Position numbers and translations under genes: made by a program
In this document: positions 1 to 6,100 of the stretch, piece by piece
Numbering within the stretch: position 1 is the first letter of the stretch
Layout: the number at the start of each line of letters is the position of its first letter
NCBI GenBank assembly: GCA_029051835.1
Contig: JAIDKJ010000040.1
Location: 1 to 6,185, forward strand
Reading direction: 5' to 3'
Length of the DNA stretch: 6,185 nucleotides
Source of the DNA: Paramuribaculum sp.
GTDB taxonomy: Bacteria; Bacteroidota; Bacteroidia; Bacteroidales; Muribaculaceae
Notes under the pieces: generated by a model
Databases searched by the model: none
What the model saw: only the letters and a program-made list of their open reading frames with translations
Told to the model about the DNA's origin: nothing

Positions 1-794
1 CCTACTATGGCGTGTGCGGCGCGCGGAATGGCGTTGCGCAGGTTGCCGCCGTCGATCTCGGCGAGCGACAGTTCATATCTCTTGCTGAGGTTGAAGAGGA
101 AGCGCGCGAGCAGCTTGTTGGCGTTGGCGCGTCCGAGGTGGATGTCGCCTCCGGAGTGTCCGCCCTGTCCCTTGGCTATGTCTATCTTGAAATATGTGAA
201 GTCGTTGGGCGCGAACGACCGGTTGTAGTTGAACGTGCACACCGTATCGACGCCACCGGCGCATCCCACGAATATCTCTGCATCGTCCTCGGAGTCGAGA
301 TTGAGCAGTATCGATCCGGAGATCATGTCGCCCTCAAGGCCGAAAGCGCCGGTCATTCCGGTTTCCTCGTCGACTGTCACGAGCGCTTCGAGCGGGCCGT
401 GCACGGAGTCGGGATCGGTCATCACCGCGAGAGCCGCCGCCACTCCTATGCCGTTGTCGGCTCCGAGGGTGGTGCCTTCGGCGCGCACCCATTCGCCGTC
501 GACCACGGTGGTGATGGGGGTGTTTTCGAAGTCGAACGACTTGTCGTTGCTCTCACACACCATGTCCATATGGCCCTGAAGTATCACCGTGGGCGCATTC
601 TCATGGCCTGGTGTGGCCGGAGCCGATATGACCACGTTGCCCACCTTGTCGGTCTTGGCCTGCAGATTGTGTTCCTTAGCAAAATCGAGCAGATACCGGC
701 GTATCTTCTCCTCCTTCTTTGAAGGACGTGGCACCTTCGTGATCTGATCGAAGATTTCAAAAACCCTTTTGGGTTCGAGTTCTTTCACTGTCAT
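1..794 (-). CDS. pepD: Aminoacyl-histidine (cytosol non-specific) dipeptidase PepD, N-terminal part
   Basis: This is a metallopeptidase of family M20 (PepD type) that hydrolyses dipeptides, including Xaa-His, in the cytoplasm during peptide turnover. The frame reads 264 codons from ATG at 794 without a stop and leaves the window at base 1, so the gene is partial; the family is usually about 480-490 residues. The start MTVKELEPKRVFEIF is typical of the family. Expected di-metal residues are visible: H75 and D77 in GHMDM, D113 in GADNG, the catalytic and ligand pair E143-E144 in VDEETG, and D167 in NLDSED. The inserted lid/dimerisation domain begins near residue 185 and includes KGQGGHSGGD (208-217). 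The last metal-binding His should lie beyond the window. There is no signal peptide, which fits a cytosolic enzyme. It diverges from the small gene at 1008 across 213 bp. I see no convincing promoter for it. Identification is by motifs and remembered family sequence. Confidence 0.95.
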   Translation of the reverse strand, partial: MTVKELEPKRVFEIFDQITKVPRPSKKEEKIRRYLLDFAKEHNLQAKTDKVGNVVISAPATPGHENAPTVILQGHMDMVCESNDKSFDFENTPITTVVDGEWVRAEGTTLGADNGIGVAAALAVMTDPDSVHGPLEALVTVDEETGMTGAFGLEGDMISGSILLNLDSEDDAEIFVGCAGGVDTVCTFNYNRSFAPNDFTYFKIDIAKGQGGHSGGDIHLGRANANKLLARFLFNLSKRYELSLAEIDGGNLRNAIPRAAHAIV

Positions 795-951
795 GTCGCA
801 GATTGTATTTTATGGTTTGTAATTGCTATCGCCATATCATCCGCCCGACGTCCGGGCAAAGCCCTGAAGCGTCAAGAGATGTAGCTTTTTGGCAAAGAAT
901 GTTAAATTTCAAGCCAAACCGCACACTAAATTACAAAATAAAATCGACACA

Positions 952-984
952 TTGCAAATAATTTGCAGACCTTTCCTATATTTG
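952..984 (+). promoter_or_regulatory. Bacteroidetes-type promoter for the 1008-1792 gene pair
   Basis: TATATTTG at 977-984 matches the Bacteroidetes -7 consensus TAnnTTTG exactly. TTG at 952-954 can serve as the -33 element, with a 22-base spacer that is slightly long. A start site about 7 bases after the -7 box (near 991) would leave a leader of roughly 17 nt before ATG 1008. This supports that ATG over an in-frame TTG at 963, which would lie upstream of the transcript start. No transcript data are available. Confidence 0.6.
953..967. repeat. 15-bp perfect palindrome in promoter spacer (possible operator)
   Basis: TGCAAAT (953-959) and ATTTGCA (961-967) are exact inverted repeats around the single base A960. 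The palindrome overlaps the proposed -33 TTG and lies between the -33 and -7 elements of the promoter at 952-984. ATTTGCA occurs again at 980-986, across the -7 box and 19 bp further on, so three copies of one heptamer cover the promoter. This could be a repressor operator, but AT-rich promoter sequence makes short palindromes fairly common, so the role is inferred. Confidence 0.4.
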
Positions 985-1007
985 CACAGCGAAACCGCAA
1001 CCGACCT

Positions 1008-1184
1008 ATGAAAACTGTGCTTCTGACAATGGCATTGGCGTTCATCGCGGGGCTTCTCCTCGCAGTGAAAACGCTTATGGTCAGAGGAGGGACGTTTCCC
1101 TCCCACCACCACAACCATCATCCGGCACGTCGACAAGGCCAGCCCAAAGCGGCTCACGCTACCGACACAGTGAAAAAATCCTAA
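1008..1184 (+). CDS. Small His-rich single-span membrane protein
   Basis: This is a 58-residue protein of unknown function. Residues 3-20 form a hydrophobic segment, after which comes KTLMVRGGTFPS, a histidine cluster HHHNHH (33-38), and a basic, polar tail ending in DTVKKS. There is no cysteine and no lipobox, so it is more likely an anchored membrane peptide than a lipoprotein. Excess positive charge after the span suggests a cytoplasmic tail, but the topology is uncertain. From memory, the pattern GGTFPS...ARRQGQ resembles a common family of tiny Bacteroidales membrane proteins with a tail like GKFPNTH...ALRKKGI.CAQSQD; if so, this copy has diverged and has replaced the usual tail residues with histidines. 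The ATG at 1008 is chosen because it starts the hydrophobic segment and lies just downstream of a good promoter. It is followed after 17 bp by the Skp-like lipoprotein gene, so the two are probably co-transcribed. Confidence 0.65.
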   Translation: MKTVLLTMALAFIAGLLLAVKTLMVRGGTFPSHHHNHHPARRQGQPKAAHATDTVKKS

Positions 1185-1201
1185 TTAACCTCATATCAGA
1201 A

Positions 1202-1792
1202 ATGAAAAAAACGGCTTTACCGTTAGCTATCTTCATGAGTCTTGCCGCCGCTTCGTGCGCCAACCAGAGCGCCGAACAGGCTGCGACTTCCGCCGATCCG
1301 ACAGCAGAAGCCAAGGCACCGTCCATGAACATCCGCTTTATCGACGCTGACTCCATCACCACCCACTACAACCTCGCAAAAGACTTCAAGGATATCGCCA
1401 TACGCGCTATCAGCAAGCTTGAAAACGCGCAGCAGAACAAGGGCGCGGAAATACAGCGCTTCGCCGCCCAGATAGAACAGAAATACCGCTCGAACGGCTA
1501 CCTCTCGCAGGCAAGCTACGAGGCCGACATGAACAAGCTCAACAAGATGCAGCAGGACGCCCAGAACTATCTGGCCAACCTGCAGAACACCACCGACCAG
1601 GAGATGGCCGAACAGCGTCAGCAGCTCAACGACTCGATCGAGAACTATATCAAGATCTACAACGCCGGCAAGGGCTACGACGCCATACTCTACCGTCACT
1701 CAGGAGTGTATTTCAACCCCGACCTCGACATCACCAACGAGATCATCGAAGGCCTGAACGCACGCTACAACAAGGTTGAGAAGGCCAACTGA
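1202..1792 (+). CDS. OmpH/Skp-family lipoprotein
   Basis: This is a 196-residue protein resembling the OmpH/Skp family of periplasmic chaperones, which form trimers with coiled-coil arms that hold unfolded outer-membrane proteins. The N-terminus is a signal peptide with a plausible lipobox ending at Cys19 (AAASC), so the mature protein is probably lipidated. A Gln/Ala/Thr-rich linker follows (20-40), then NIRFIDADSI (43-52), which matches the opening beta strand of the Skp core. Residues about 60-150 are rich in Ala, Gln, Glu and Lys with long helical, coiled-coil character. The C-terminal part (GYDAILYRHSGVYFNPDLDIT) matches the usual Skp ending, where a strand closes the core and the segment NPDLDIT precedes the last helix. 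The gene is probably second in an operon with the 58-residue membrane protein. No Shine-Dalgarno motif is visible, as is usual in Bacteroidetes. The family call is strong; chaperone activity is inferred, and lipid anchoring could mean a more specialised client. Confidence 0.85.
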   Translation: MKKTALPLAIFMSLAAASCANQSAEQAATSADPTAEAKAPSMNIRFIDADSITTHYNLAKDFKDIAIRAISKLENAQQNKGAEIQRFAAQIEQKYRSNGYLSQASYEADMNKLNKMQQDAQNYLANLQNTTDQEMAEQRQQLNDSIENYIKIYNAGKGYDAILYRHSGVYFNPDLDITNEIIEGLNARYNKVEKAN

Positions 1793-1838
1793 GCTATCAG
1801 CTGACCGACACACGACAGCATTTTACACAACAGCATAC

Positions 1839-1883
1839 AATCGCAGCCATACCGCTCAACGAGAGGGCGTATCGGCTGCGATT
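1839..1883 (+). other. Strong hairpin between the lipoprotein and glycosyltransferase genes
   Basis: AATCGCAGCC (1839-1848) pairs perfectly with GGCTGCGATT (1874-1883). The stem continues as ATAC (1849-1852) with GTAT (1869-1872) after one bulged C1873, giving 14 bp and possibly two more pairs near an 11-base loop. It starts 46 bp after the lipoprotein stop and ends 25 bp before the glycosyltransferase ATG. No U-rich run follows on either strand, so it is not a canonical intrinsic terminator. It could be a 3'-end stabilising or atypical termination structure for the upstream operon, or a leader structure for the glycosyltransferase. The pairing is read directly; the role is open. Confidence 0.5.
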
Positions 1884-1908
1884 GCGCATCATAATCAGAC
1901 ACCACCAC

Positions 1909-2886
1909 ATGCACAACGACATATCCGAGCCGATACTGACGGTGATAATGCCGGTGCGCGACCGCGCCGCCCTTCTGCCCCGCACACTGCTCTCGATCGA
2001 GCGCCAGACACTGCGTCCGCTCAACATAGTGATAGCCGACAACGGCTCGACCGACTCCTCGCCGGAGATCATCGAGAAATGGCGGCAGCGCGTGGAGCCT
2101 CAGGGAATACATGTGACTGTGGTCTGCGAGCCACGGCCCGGAGCGTCAGCGGCCCGCAACGCAGCCCTGGCCAAAGTGACCACGCCCTTCACACTCCACT
2201 TCGACTCCGACGACGAGATGATGCCCGACCATCTGGCCATGGTCGACGCGTATCTGCGCCGCAATCCCGCCACGCAGATACTCCGATGGGACGTGAAGAT
2301 CATGGACGAGGAGGGGTGGACCACACTGAAAAGCGTCGACGACGAGGATCTGCTGCGCGGACACATACTGCATGCGGCGCTTGCCACACAGCGCTATGCC
2401 GTGGCTACGGATCTGCTGCGGAGCGTGGGCGGATGGGACGAGACCCTCACCTGCTGGGTCGATCTTGAGCTCGGCACAAGGCTGCTCGCACACAAGCCCG
2501 TCACGGCCTACCTGCGGTGTGAGCCGAGGGTGGTGATACATCCTTCGGAGGATTCCATCACCGGACGTCGCTATGCCGACCGGCACGACGCACAGATGCT
2601 GGCTCTCGAAGCGTGTCGGCGCGCCCTGCGCCACACCGACTCCGAGGAGGCCACCGTGTGGCTCGACGCGAAGGGGATGATACTCGCCGGCAACTATGCA
2701 CGGGAGGGGGAGCCGCAGCTGGCCGAACGCACAGCGTCGGCAATACTTGACGCGGCTGCCGGGCGCGGACGCGCCGTCAGGATGAAGCTTCAGCTCGTGA
2801 GGCTCGCCGTGACGATAGCCGGACATGGAGGATGCGCCCTGGCGAAGTGGCTTCTGCAGCCACGTGCCAAGGCGCATCGTGAATGA
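1909..2886 (+). CDS. Family 2 glycosyltransferase
   Basis: This 325-residue protein has a GT-A fold catalytic domain of glycosyltransferase family 2, which transfers a sugar from a nucleotide-sugar donor during surface polysaccharide, LPS or glycoprotein glycan synthesis. Visible motifs are the first strand LTVIMPVRDRA (10-20), IADNGSTD (42-49) for nucleotide binding, RPGASAARNAAL (76-87), the metal-binding DSDD (99-102), and GGWDETL (174-180) followed by WVDLELG (183-189), where many relatives have an ED-type acidic motif. The C-terminal 90 residues are Ala- and Arg-rich helices ending in a moderately hydrophobic, basic segment that may touch the membrane; there is no clear transmembrane span. 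ATG 1909 is preferred over an in-frame TTG at 1882 because the domain begins within 10 residues of it and the TTG lies inside the right arm of a hairpin. Donor and acceptor cannot be read from the sequence. No other glycan-biosynthesis gene is adjacent, so it looks like an orphan transferase. Confidence 0.9.
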   Translation: MHNDISEPILTVIMPVRDRAALLPRTLLSIERQTLRPLNIVIADNGSTDSSPEIIEKWRQRVEPQGIHVTVVCEPRPGASAARNAALAKVTTPFTLHFDSDDEMMPDHLAMVDAYLRRNPATQILRWDVKIMDEEGWTTLKSVDDEDLLRGHILHAALATQRYAVATDLLRSVGGWDETLTCWVDLELGTRLLAHKPVTAYLRCEPRVVIHPSEDSITGRRYADRHDAQMLALEACRRALRHTDSEEATVWLDAKGMILAGNYAREGEPQLAERTASAILDAAAGRGRAVRMKLQLVRLAVTIAGHGGCALAKWLLQPRAKAHRE

Positions 2887-2905
2887 AATATAGAGCCGCG
2901 GGCTA

Positions 2906-4402
2906 TCAGGGCACCGTGACGCTGAAATGGGGATTGGGAGTGTGCTCGCGGCGCACTATCTTCACCAGACAGTCAACGATGTCGGGATGCTCTGCGGCCA
3001 CATCATGATCCTCATGGATATCGTCGGCGAGATTGTAGAGTTCGGGCTTGCCGCGCTTCACGATCAGCTTCCAGTCGCCCTGACGCACTCCGATCTGGTC
3101 TGTTTCGTTGAACTCCCAGTAGAGGAAATCGTGCTTGGGCTGCTTGCCGCGTCCGGTGAGTTCGGGCATGAACGAAATTCCGTCGAAAGATCCCCGTCCG
3201 GCGGCCGAATAGCTCTGCGGCGTAGTGCCAACGATATCGCACACGGTGGGGAGCACGTCGTAGAACGCAAGCTGATGGTCGCTCTCGCGTCCGGCCTCGA
3301 TCACCCCGGGCCAGCGCACTATGAAAGGCACGCGTATGCCACCTTCGTGGCATGAGCGCTTGAGTCCGCGCAACTGTCCGTCGCGGCCGAAGAATTCCGG
3401 ATCGGCGCCACCCTCCTCGTGAGGTCCGTTGTCGGAGGTAAACACCACGATAGTATTGTCGGCCAGACCCTTTTCGTCGAGTTTTTCCATGATTTCGCCT
3501 ACGTAGGCATCCAGACGGCTGATCATCGCCGCAAACTGCGCGTGGGTATTGACCGAAGGATTGTAGCGCGACGCTTCCTGGCCTCCCCATGTCTTGTCGA
3601 GGAAGAACTTACGCTTGTAGCCTTTGAGCAGCGAATCGTTGGGCTGCACAAGCTCGGCATGGGGCAGCGTGTAGGTGAATATGCCCATGAACGGCTTGTC
3701 GGCCGACTGGCGGTCGAGCCAGTCCATAGCCTCGCGATGGATCATATCGGCCGAATACTGCGGACGCTTCAGGTAGTCGTCGCCATACATCGGATACTTT
3801 ATGTTCTCATCCATCACCACTCTCACCGTGGCCGTGTCGCCGAGAGCGGGGCGATAGCGGTTGAGGAAGTTGGGATAGTAGAGATGAGCCTGGAACTGGC
3901 ATACGTAGCCGTAGAACTCGTCGACTCCGCGCTTGTCGGGCGTCGATGCCGATCCCTCGTAGCCTCCGGCCCACTTGCCGAACATGCCGGTAGTGTAGCC
4001 ATGCTCCTTCATTATCTCCGGGAGGATCACCTGCGCAGGGTCGTAAGGGTGCTGCCCGACGACGGAGAAATCGACATTGGATCCGTACATCACAGTGTCG
4101 ACCCCGTGCCAATACTCCTTGTTGCCACGCACCTCGCAGTGTCCGGTGTGCTGTCCGGTCATCAGCGACGCGCGCGACGGCGCGCTCACCGGGCTTCCGG
4201 CATAAGCCTGGGTGAATCTCACTCCCTGACGTGCGAGCGAGTCGATGTGGGGCGTGGATATGTATTTCTGGCCATAGCATCCGAGATCGCCGTAGCCCAT
4301 ATCGTCGCACATGATATATATGATATTCGGACGGTTGTCGGCAGCCGAAGCCGCCACAGCGCCCGCGGCCATCATACCGGCCGCAATTCGCAAAGTATTC
4401 AT
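2906..4402 (-). CDS. Secreted serine-type S1 sulfatase (arylsulfatase A-like)
   Basis: This 498-residue enzyme should hydrolyse sulfate esters, probably on a glycan, outside the cytoplasm. Residues 1-20 form a signal peptide with likely cleavage at AASA|ADNRP. Metal ligands D33-D34 lie in MCDDMGYGD. The sulfatase signature is PVSAPSRASLMTG (71-83), so Ser73 is the residue to be converted to formylglycine, with R77 beside it. Further active-site residues are K143 (FGKW), H248 (LPHAE), D324-N325 (SDNGPH) and K348 (RGLKRS). The C-terminal subdomain (ELYNLADDIHEDHDVAAE) is also typical, and the length is normal. Ser rather than Cys implies maturation by an anaerobic radical-SAM anSME, not encoded here. 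ATG 4402 is chosen because it starts a clean signal peptide; the alternative GTG at 4435 lies within the proposed -7 box. The gene converges on the glycosyltransferase with a 19-bp gap and diverges from a second sulfatase. The exact S1 subfamily and substrate are not determined. Confidence 0.95.
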   Translation of the reverse strand: MNTLRIAAGMMAAGAVAASAADNRPNIIYIMCDDMGYGDLGCYGQKYISTPHIDSLARQGVRFTQAYAGSPVSAPSRASLMTGQHTGHCEVRGNKEYWHGVDTVMYGSNVDFSVVGQHPYDPAQVILPEIMKEHGYTTGMFGKWAGGYEGSASTPDKRGVDEFYGYVCQFQAHLYYPNFLNRYRPALGDTATVRVVMDENIKYPMYGDDYLKRPQYSADMIHREAMDWLDRQSADKPFMGIFTYTLPHAELVQPNDSLLKGYKRKFFLDKTWGGQEASRYNPSVNTHAQFAAMISRLDAYVGEIMEKLDEKGLADNTIVVFTSDNGPHEEGGADPEFFGRDGQLRGLKRSCHEGGIRVPFIVRWPGVIEAGRESDHQLAFYDVLPTVCDIVGTTPQSYSAAGRGSFDGISFMPELTGRGKQPKHDFLYWEFNETDQIGVRQGDWKLIVKRGKPELYNLADDIHEDHDVAAEHPDIVDCLVKIVRREHTPNPHFSVTVP

Positions 4403-4427
4403 CGGTGTATCTGTCAAGTATGTTTCA

Positions 4428-4462
4428 TTTGCCACAAAGTTAGGAGAAAATCACTATCTTTG
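4428..4462 (+). promoter_or_regulatory. Promoter of the plus-strand sulfatase
   Basis: TATCTTTG at 4455-4462 matches TAnnTTTG exactly. TTTG at 4428-4431 is a possible -33 element, although the 23-base spacer is a little long. Transcription would start near 4469, giving an A-rich leader of about 40 nt before ATG 4509 with no Shine-Dalgarno motif. The -7 box sits directly beside the -33 TTG of the opposing promoter. Confidence 0.6.
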
Positions 4463-4465
4463 CAA
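4435..4465 (-). promoter_or_regulatory. Promoter of the minus-strand sulfatase
   Basis: Read on the minus strand, TAACTTTG (bases 4442-4435) is an exact match to the -7 consensus TAnnTTTG. A TTG (bases 4465-4463) lies 20 bp upstream as the -33 element. Transcription would start near 4428, giving a leader of about 25 nt before ATG 4402. The spacing is good, and this is the best-matched promoter in the window. It overlaps almost completely with the promoter for the opposite sulfatase. Confidence 0.65.
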
Positions 4466-4508
4466 CAGATACTCTTCAAAAACCACACAGAATCACAAAT
4501 AAAACGAT

Positions 4509-6056
4509 ATGCGATACATCACTCCGATAATGATGGCTTCAGCCTCCGTGGCGCTGGCAGCCACCGACGCCCCGAAGCAGCCCAACATAGTGCTGTTCAT
4601 GGTCGATGACATGGGATGGCAGGACACCTCTGTGCCCTTCGGCCCTGACACCACCGCCTACAACCGTGCGTTCCACACTCCCGCCATGGAACGCCTCGCC
4701 GCCTCGGGAATGAAGTTCACCCAGGCCTACGCCTGCTCGGTCAGCTCGCCGTCGAGATGCAGCCTGTTCACCGGCGCCAACGCCGCCCGTCACCGCGTGA
4801 CCAACTGGACTTTTGCGCGCGACGCCTCCAACGACGACGGCGCCGAAGCCGCGCGCGACACCATAGCTCTCCCGGAGTGGAACGTCAACGGCATACAGCG
4901 GACAGGCGACATACCGCGCGCGTTCACAGGGCCGTCGTTTGTCGAGGAGCTGCGCGATGCCGGCTACCACACCATCCATGTGGGCAAGCTCCACCTCGGA
5001 GCCGCCAACACTCCGGGCGAAAGCCCCTACCACTGGGGATTCGAGGTGAACGTGGCGGGAGGACCCAACGGCGGTCCGGCCACATATCTGTCGGAAAAGA
5101 ACTACGGACATGATGCCGAGGGACGACCCACATCACGCTTCGCCCTCGAAGGACTTGAAAAATACTGGGGATCCGGCACCTTCGCCACCGAGGCGCTGAC
5201 CCGCGAGGCAATAGCCGCACTCGACCGCGCCAAGAGCTACGGCACACCGTGGTTTCTCTACATGAGCCACTATGCGGTACATGTGCCCATCGACCGCGAC
5301 ATGCGCTTCTACCAGTCGTATATCGACCGCGGCTATTCGCCCAAGGAGGCAGCCTACGCATCGCTCGTAGAGGGCATGGACAAGAGCCTCGGCGACCTTC
5401 TCGACTGGATCGACGCCAACGGAGAGGCCGACAACACCATAGTCATATTCATGAGCGACAACGGCGGACTCGCCGCACACAACGGATGGCGCGACGGAGA
5501 GCTGCACACACAGAACGCCCCGCTGCGATCGGGCAAGGGCTCGCTCCTCGAAGGTGGCATCCGCGAGCCGATGATAGTGCGGTGGCCCGGACGCACCGCC
5601 CCCGGATCGGTGCAGCCCCGCTACGTGATGATCGAGGACTTCTACCCGTCGATACTCGAGATGGCTGGCCTCAGCCCCGATCAGGTGCGGCCAGGCGGAG
5701 AGCGCATCGACGGCATAAGCTTCGTGCCGATGATCGACGGCACCGCCGACACCTCGGCCGACCGTCCGCTCTACTGGAACTTCCCCAACACATGGGGGCT
5801 CAGCGGCCCCGGCATTGACCTCAACACCGCAATACGCCTCAACGACTACAAGCTCATCTACAACTACGCCACCGGCGAGAAAGAGCTGTACGACGTGGGG
5901 CATGACATATCCGAGAGCCGCAATCTGGCCGCGGAGCGTCCCGATCTGGTGAAAGATCTGTCGCGCCGTCTGGGCACATATCTTCGCTCGGTCGACGCCC
6001 AGCGACCCACCCTGCGCCGCACCGGCCAGCCCCTCCCCTGGCCCGACGAGAAGTGA
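4509..6056 (+). CDS. Secreted serine-type S1 sulfatase
   Basis: This is a second exported sulfatase of 515 residues. The signal peptide covers about residues 1-17 (cleavage near VALA|ATDAP). Metal ligands D33-D34 lie in MVDDMGWQD. The signature SVSSPSRCSLFTG (77-89) places the formylglycine precursor at Ser79 with R83 beside it. Other expected active-site residues are K160 and H162 (HVGKLHLG), H258 (SHYAVHVP), D317-N318 (SDNGG) and K343 (GKGSLLEGG). The C-terminal subdomain ends with ELYDVGHDISESRNLAAE and a Pro-rich tail. It shares only the family core with the divergent sulfatase: the inserts after the signature and around 180-220 (YHWGFEVNVAGGPNGGP) differ, so the two are not a recent duplication and probably act on different sulfate positions or sugars. 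It too would need an anSME maturase. ATG 4509 directly precedes the signal peptide and follows a good promoter. A further exported gene starts 44 bp downstream and may be co-transcribed. The substrate is unknown. Confidence 0.95.
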   Translation: MRYITPIMMASASVALAATDAPKQPNIVLFMVDDMGWQDTSVPFGPDTTAYNRAFHTPAMERLAASGMKFTQAYACSVSSPSRCSLFTGANAARHRVTNWTFARDASNDDGAEAARDTIALPEWNVNGIQRTGDIPRAFTGPSFVEELRDAGYHTIHVGKLHLGAANTPGESPYHWGFEVNVAGGPNGGPATYLSEKNYGHDAEGRPTSRFALEGLEKYWGSGTFATEALTREAIAALDRAKSYGTPWFLYMSHYAVHVPIDRDMRFYQSYIDRGYSPKEAAYASLVEGMDKSLGDLLDWIDANGEADNTIVIFMSDNGGLAAHNGWRDGELHTQNAPLRSGKGSLLEGGIREPMIVRWPGRTAPGSVQPRYVMIEDFYPSILEMAGLSPDQVRPGGERIDGISFVPMIDGTADTSADRPLYWNFPNTWGLSGPGIDLNTAIRLNDYKLIYNYATGEKELYDVGHDISESRNLAAERPDLVKDLSRRLGTYLRSVDAQRPTLRRTGQPLPWPDEK

Positions 6057-6100
6057 CCCACACCCCATCATCACCCGAACCAGCCAACCACTCTTCGTTT

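Noticed and set aside
12..722. 236-codon open frame on the plus strand
   Set aside because: It is antisense to the pepD coding region, whose catalytic motifs are unmistakable. The frame is a by-product of that composition.
893..900. ATTCTTTG on the minus strand as a -7 box for pepD
   Set aside because: It lacks the TA of the TAnnTTTG consensus and has no well-spaced -33 element.
1100..1122. CAC/CAT run as a DNA microsatellite
   Set aside because: The run is short, mixed and interrupted by AAC, and in frame it reads as the HHHNHH cluster of the small protein, so it is treated as coding.
2146..2877. 243-codon open frame antisense to the glycosyltransferase
   Set aside because: The plus-strand GT2 motifs explain this region; the antisense translation has no coherent domain.
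2887..2907. Possible bidirectional terminator between the convergent glycosyltransferase and sulfatase genes
   Set aside because: Only AGCC/GGCT (2894-2897 with 2901-2904) can pair around GCG, and there is no U-tract on either strand. Four base pairs are too few to call.
3419..4609. Long 396-codon open frame on the plus strand, antisense to the minus-strand sulfatase
   Set aside because: The opposite strand encodes a complete sulfatase with all motifs. The antisense product has no recognisable domain and no suitable start context, and GC-rich coding DNA often leaves antisense frames open.
5133..6074. 313-codon open frame on the minus strand
   Set aside because: It lies opposite the well-supported plus-strand sulfatase and shows no family signature.
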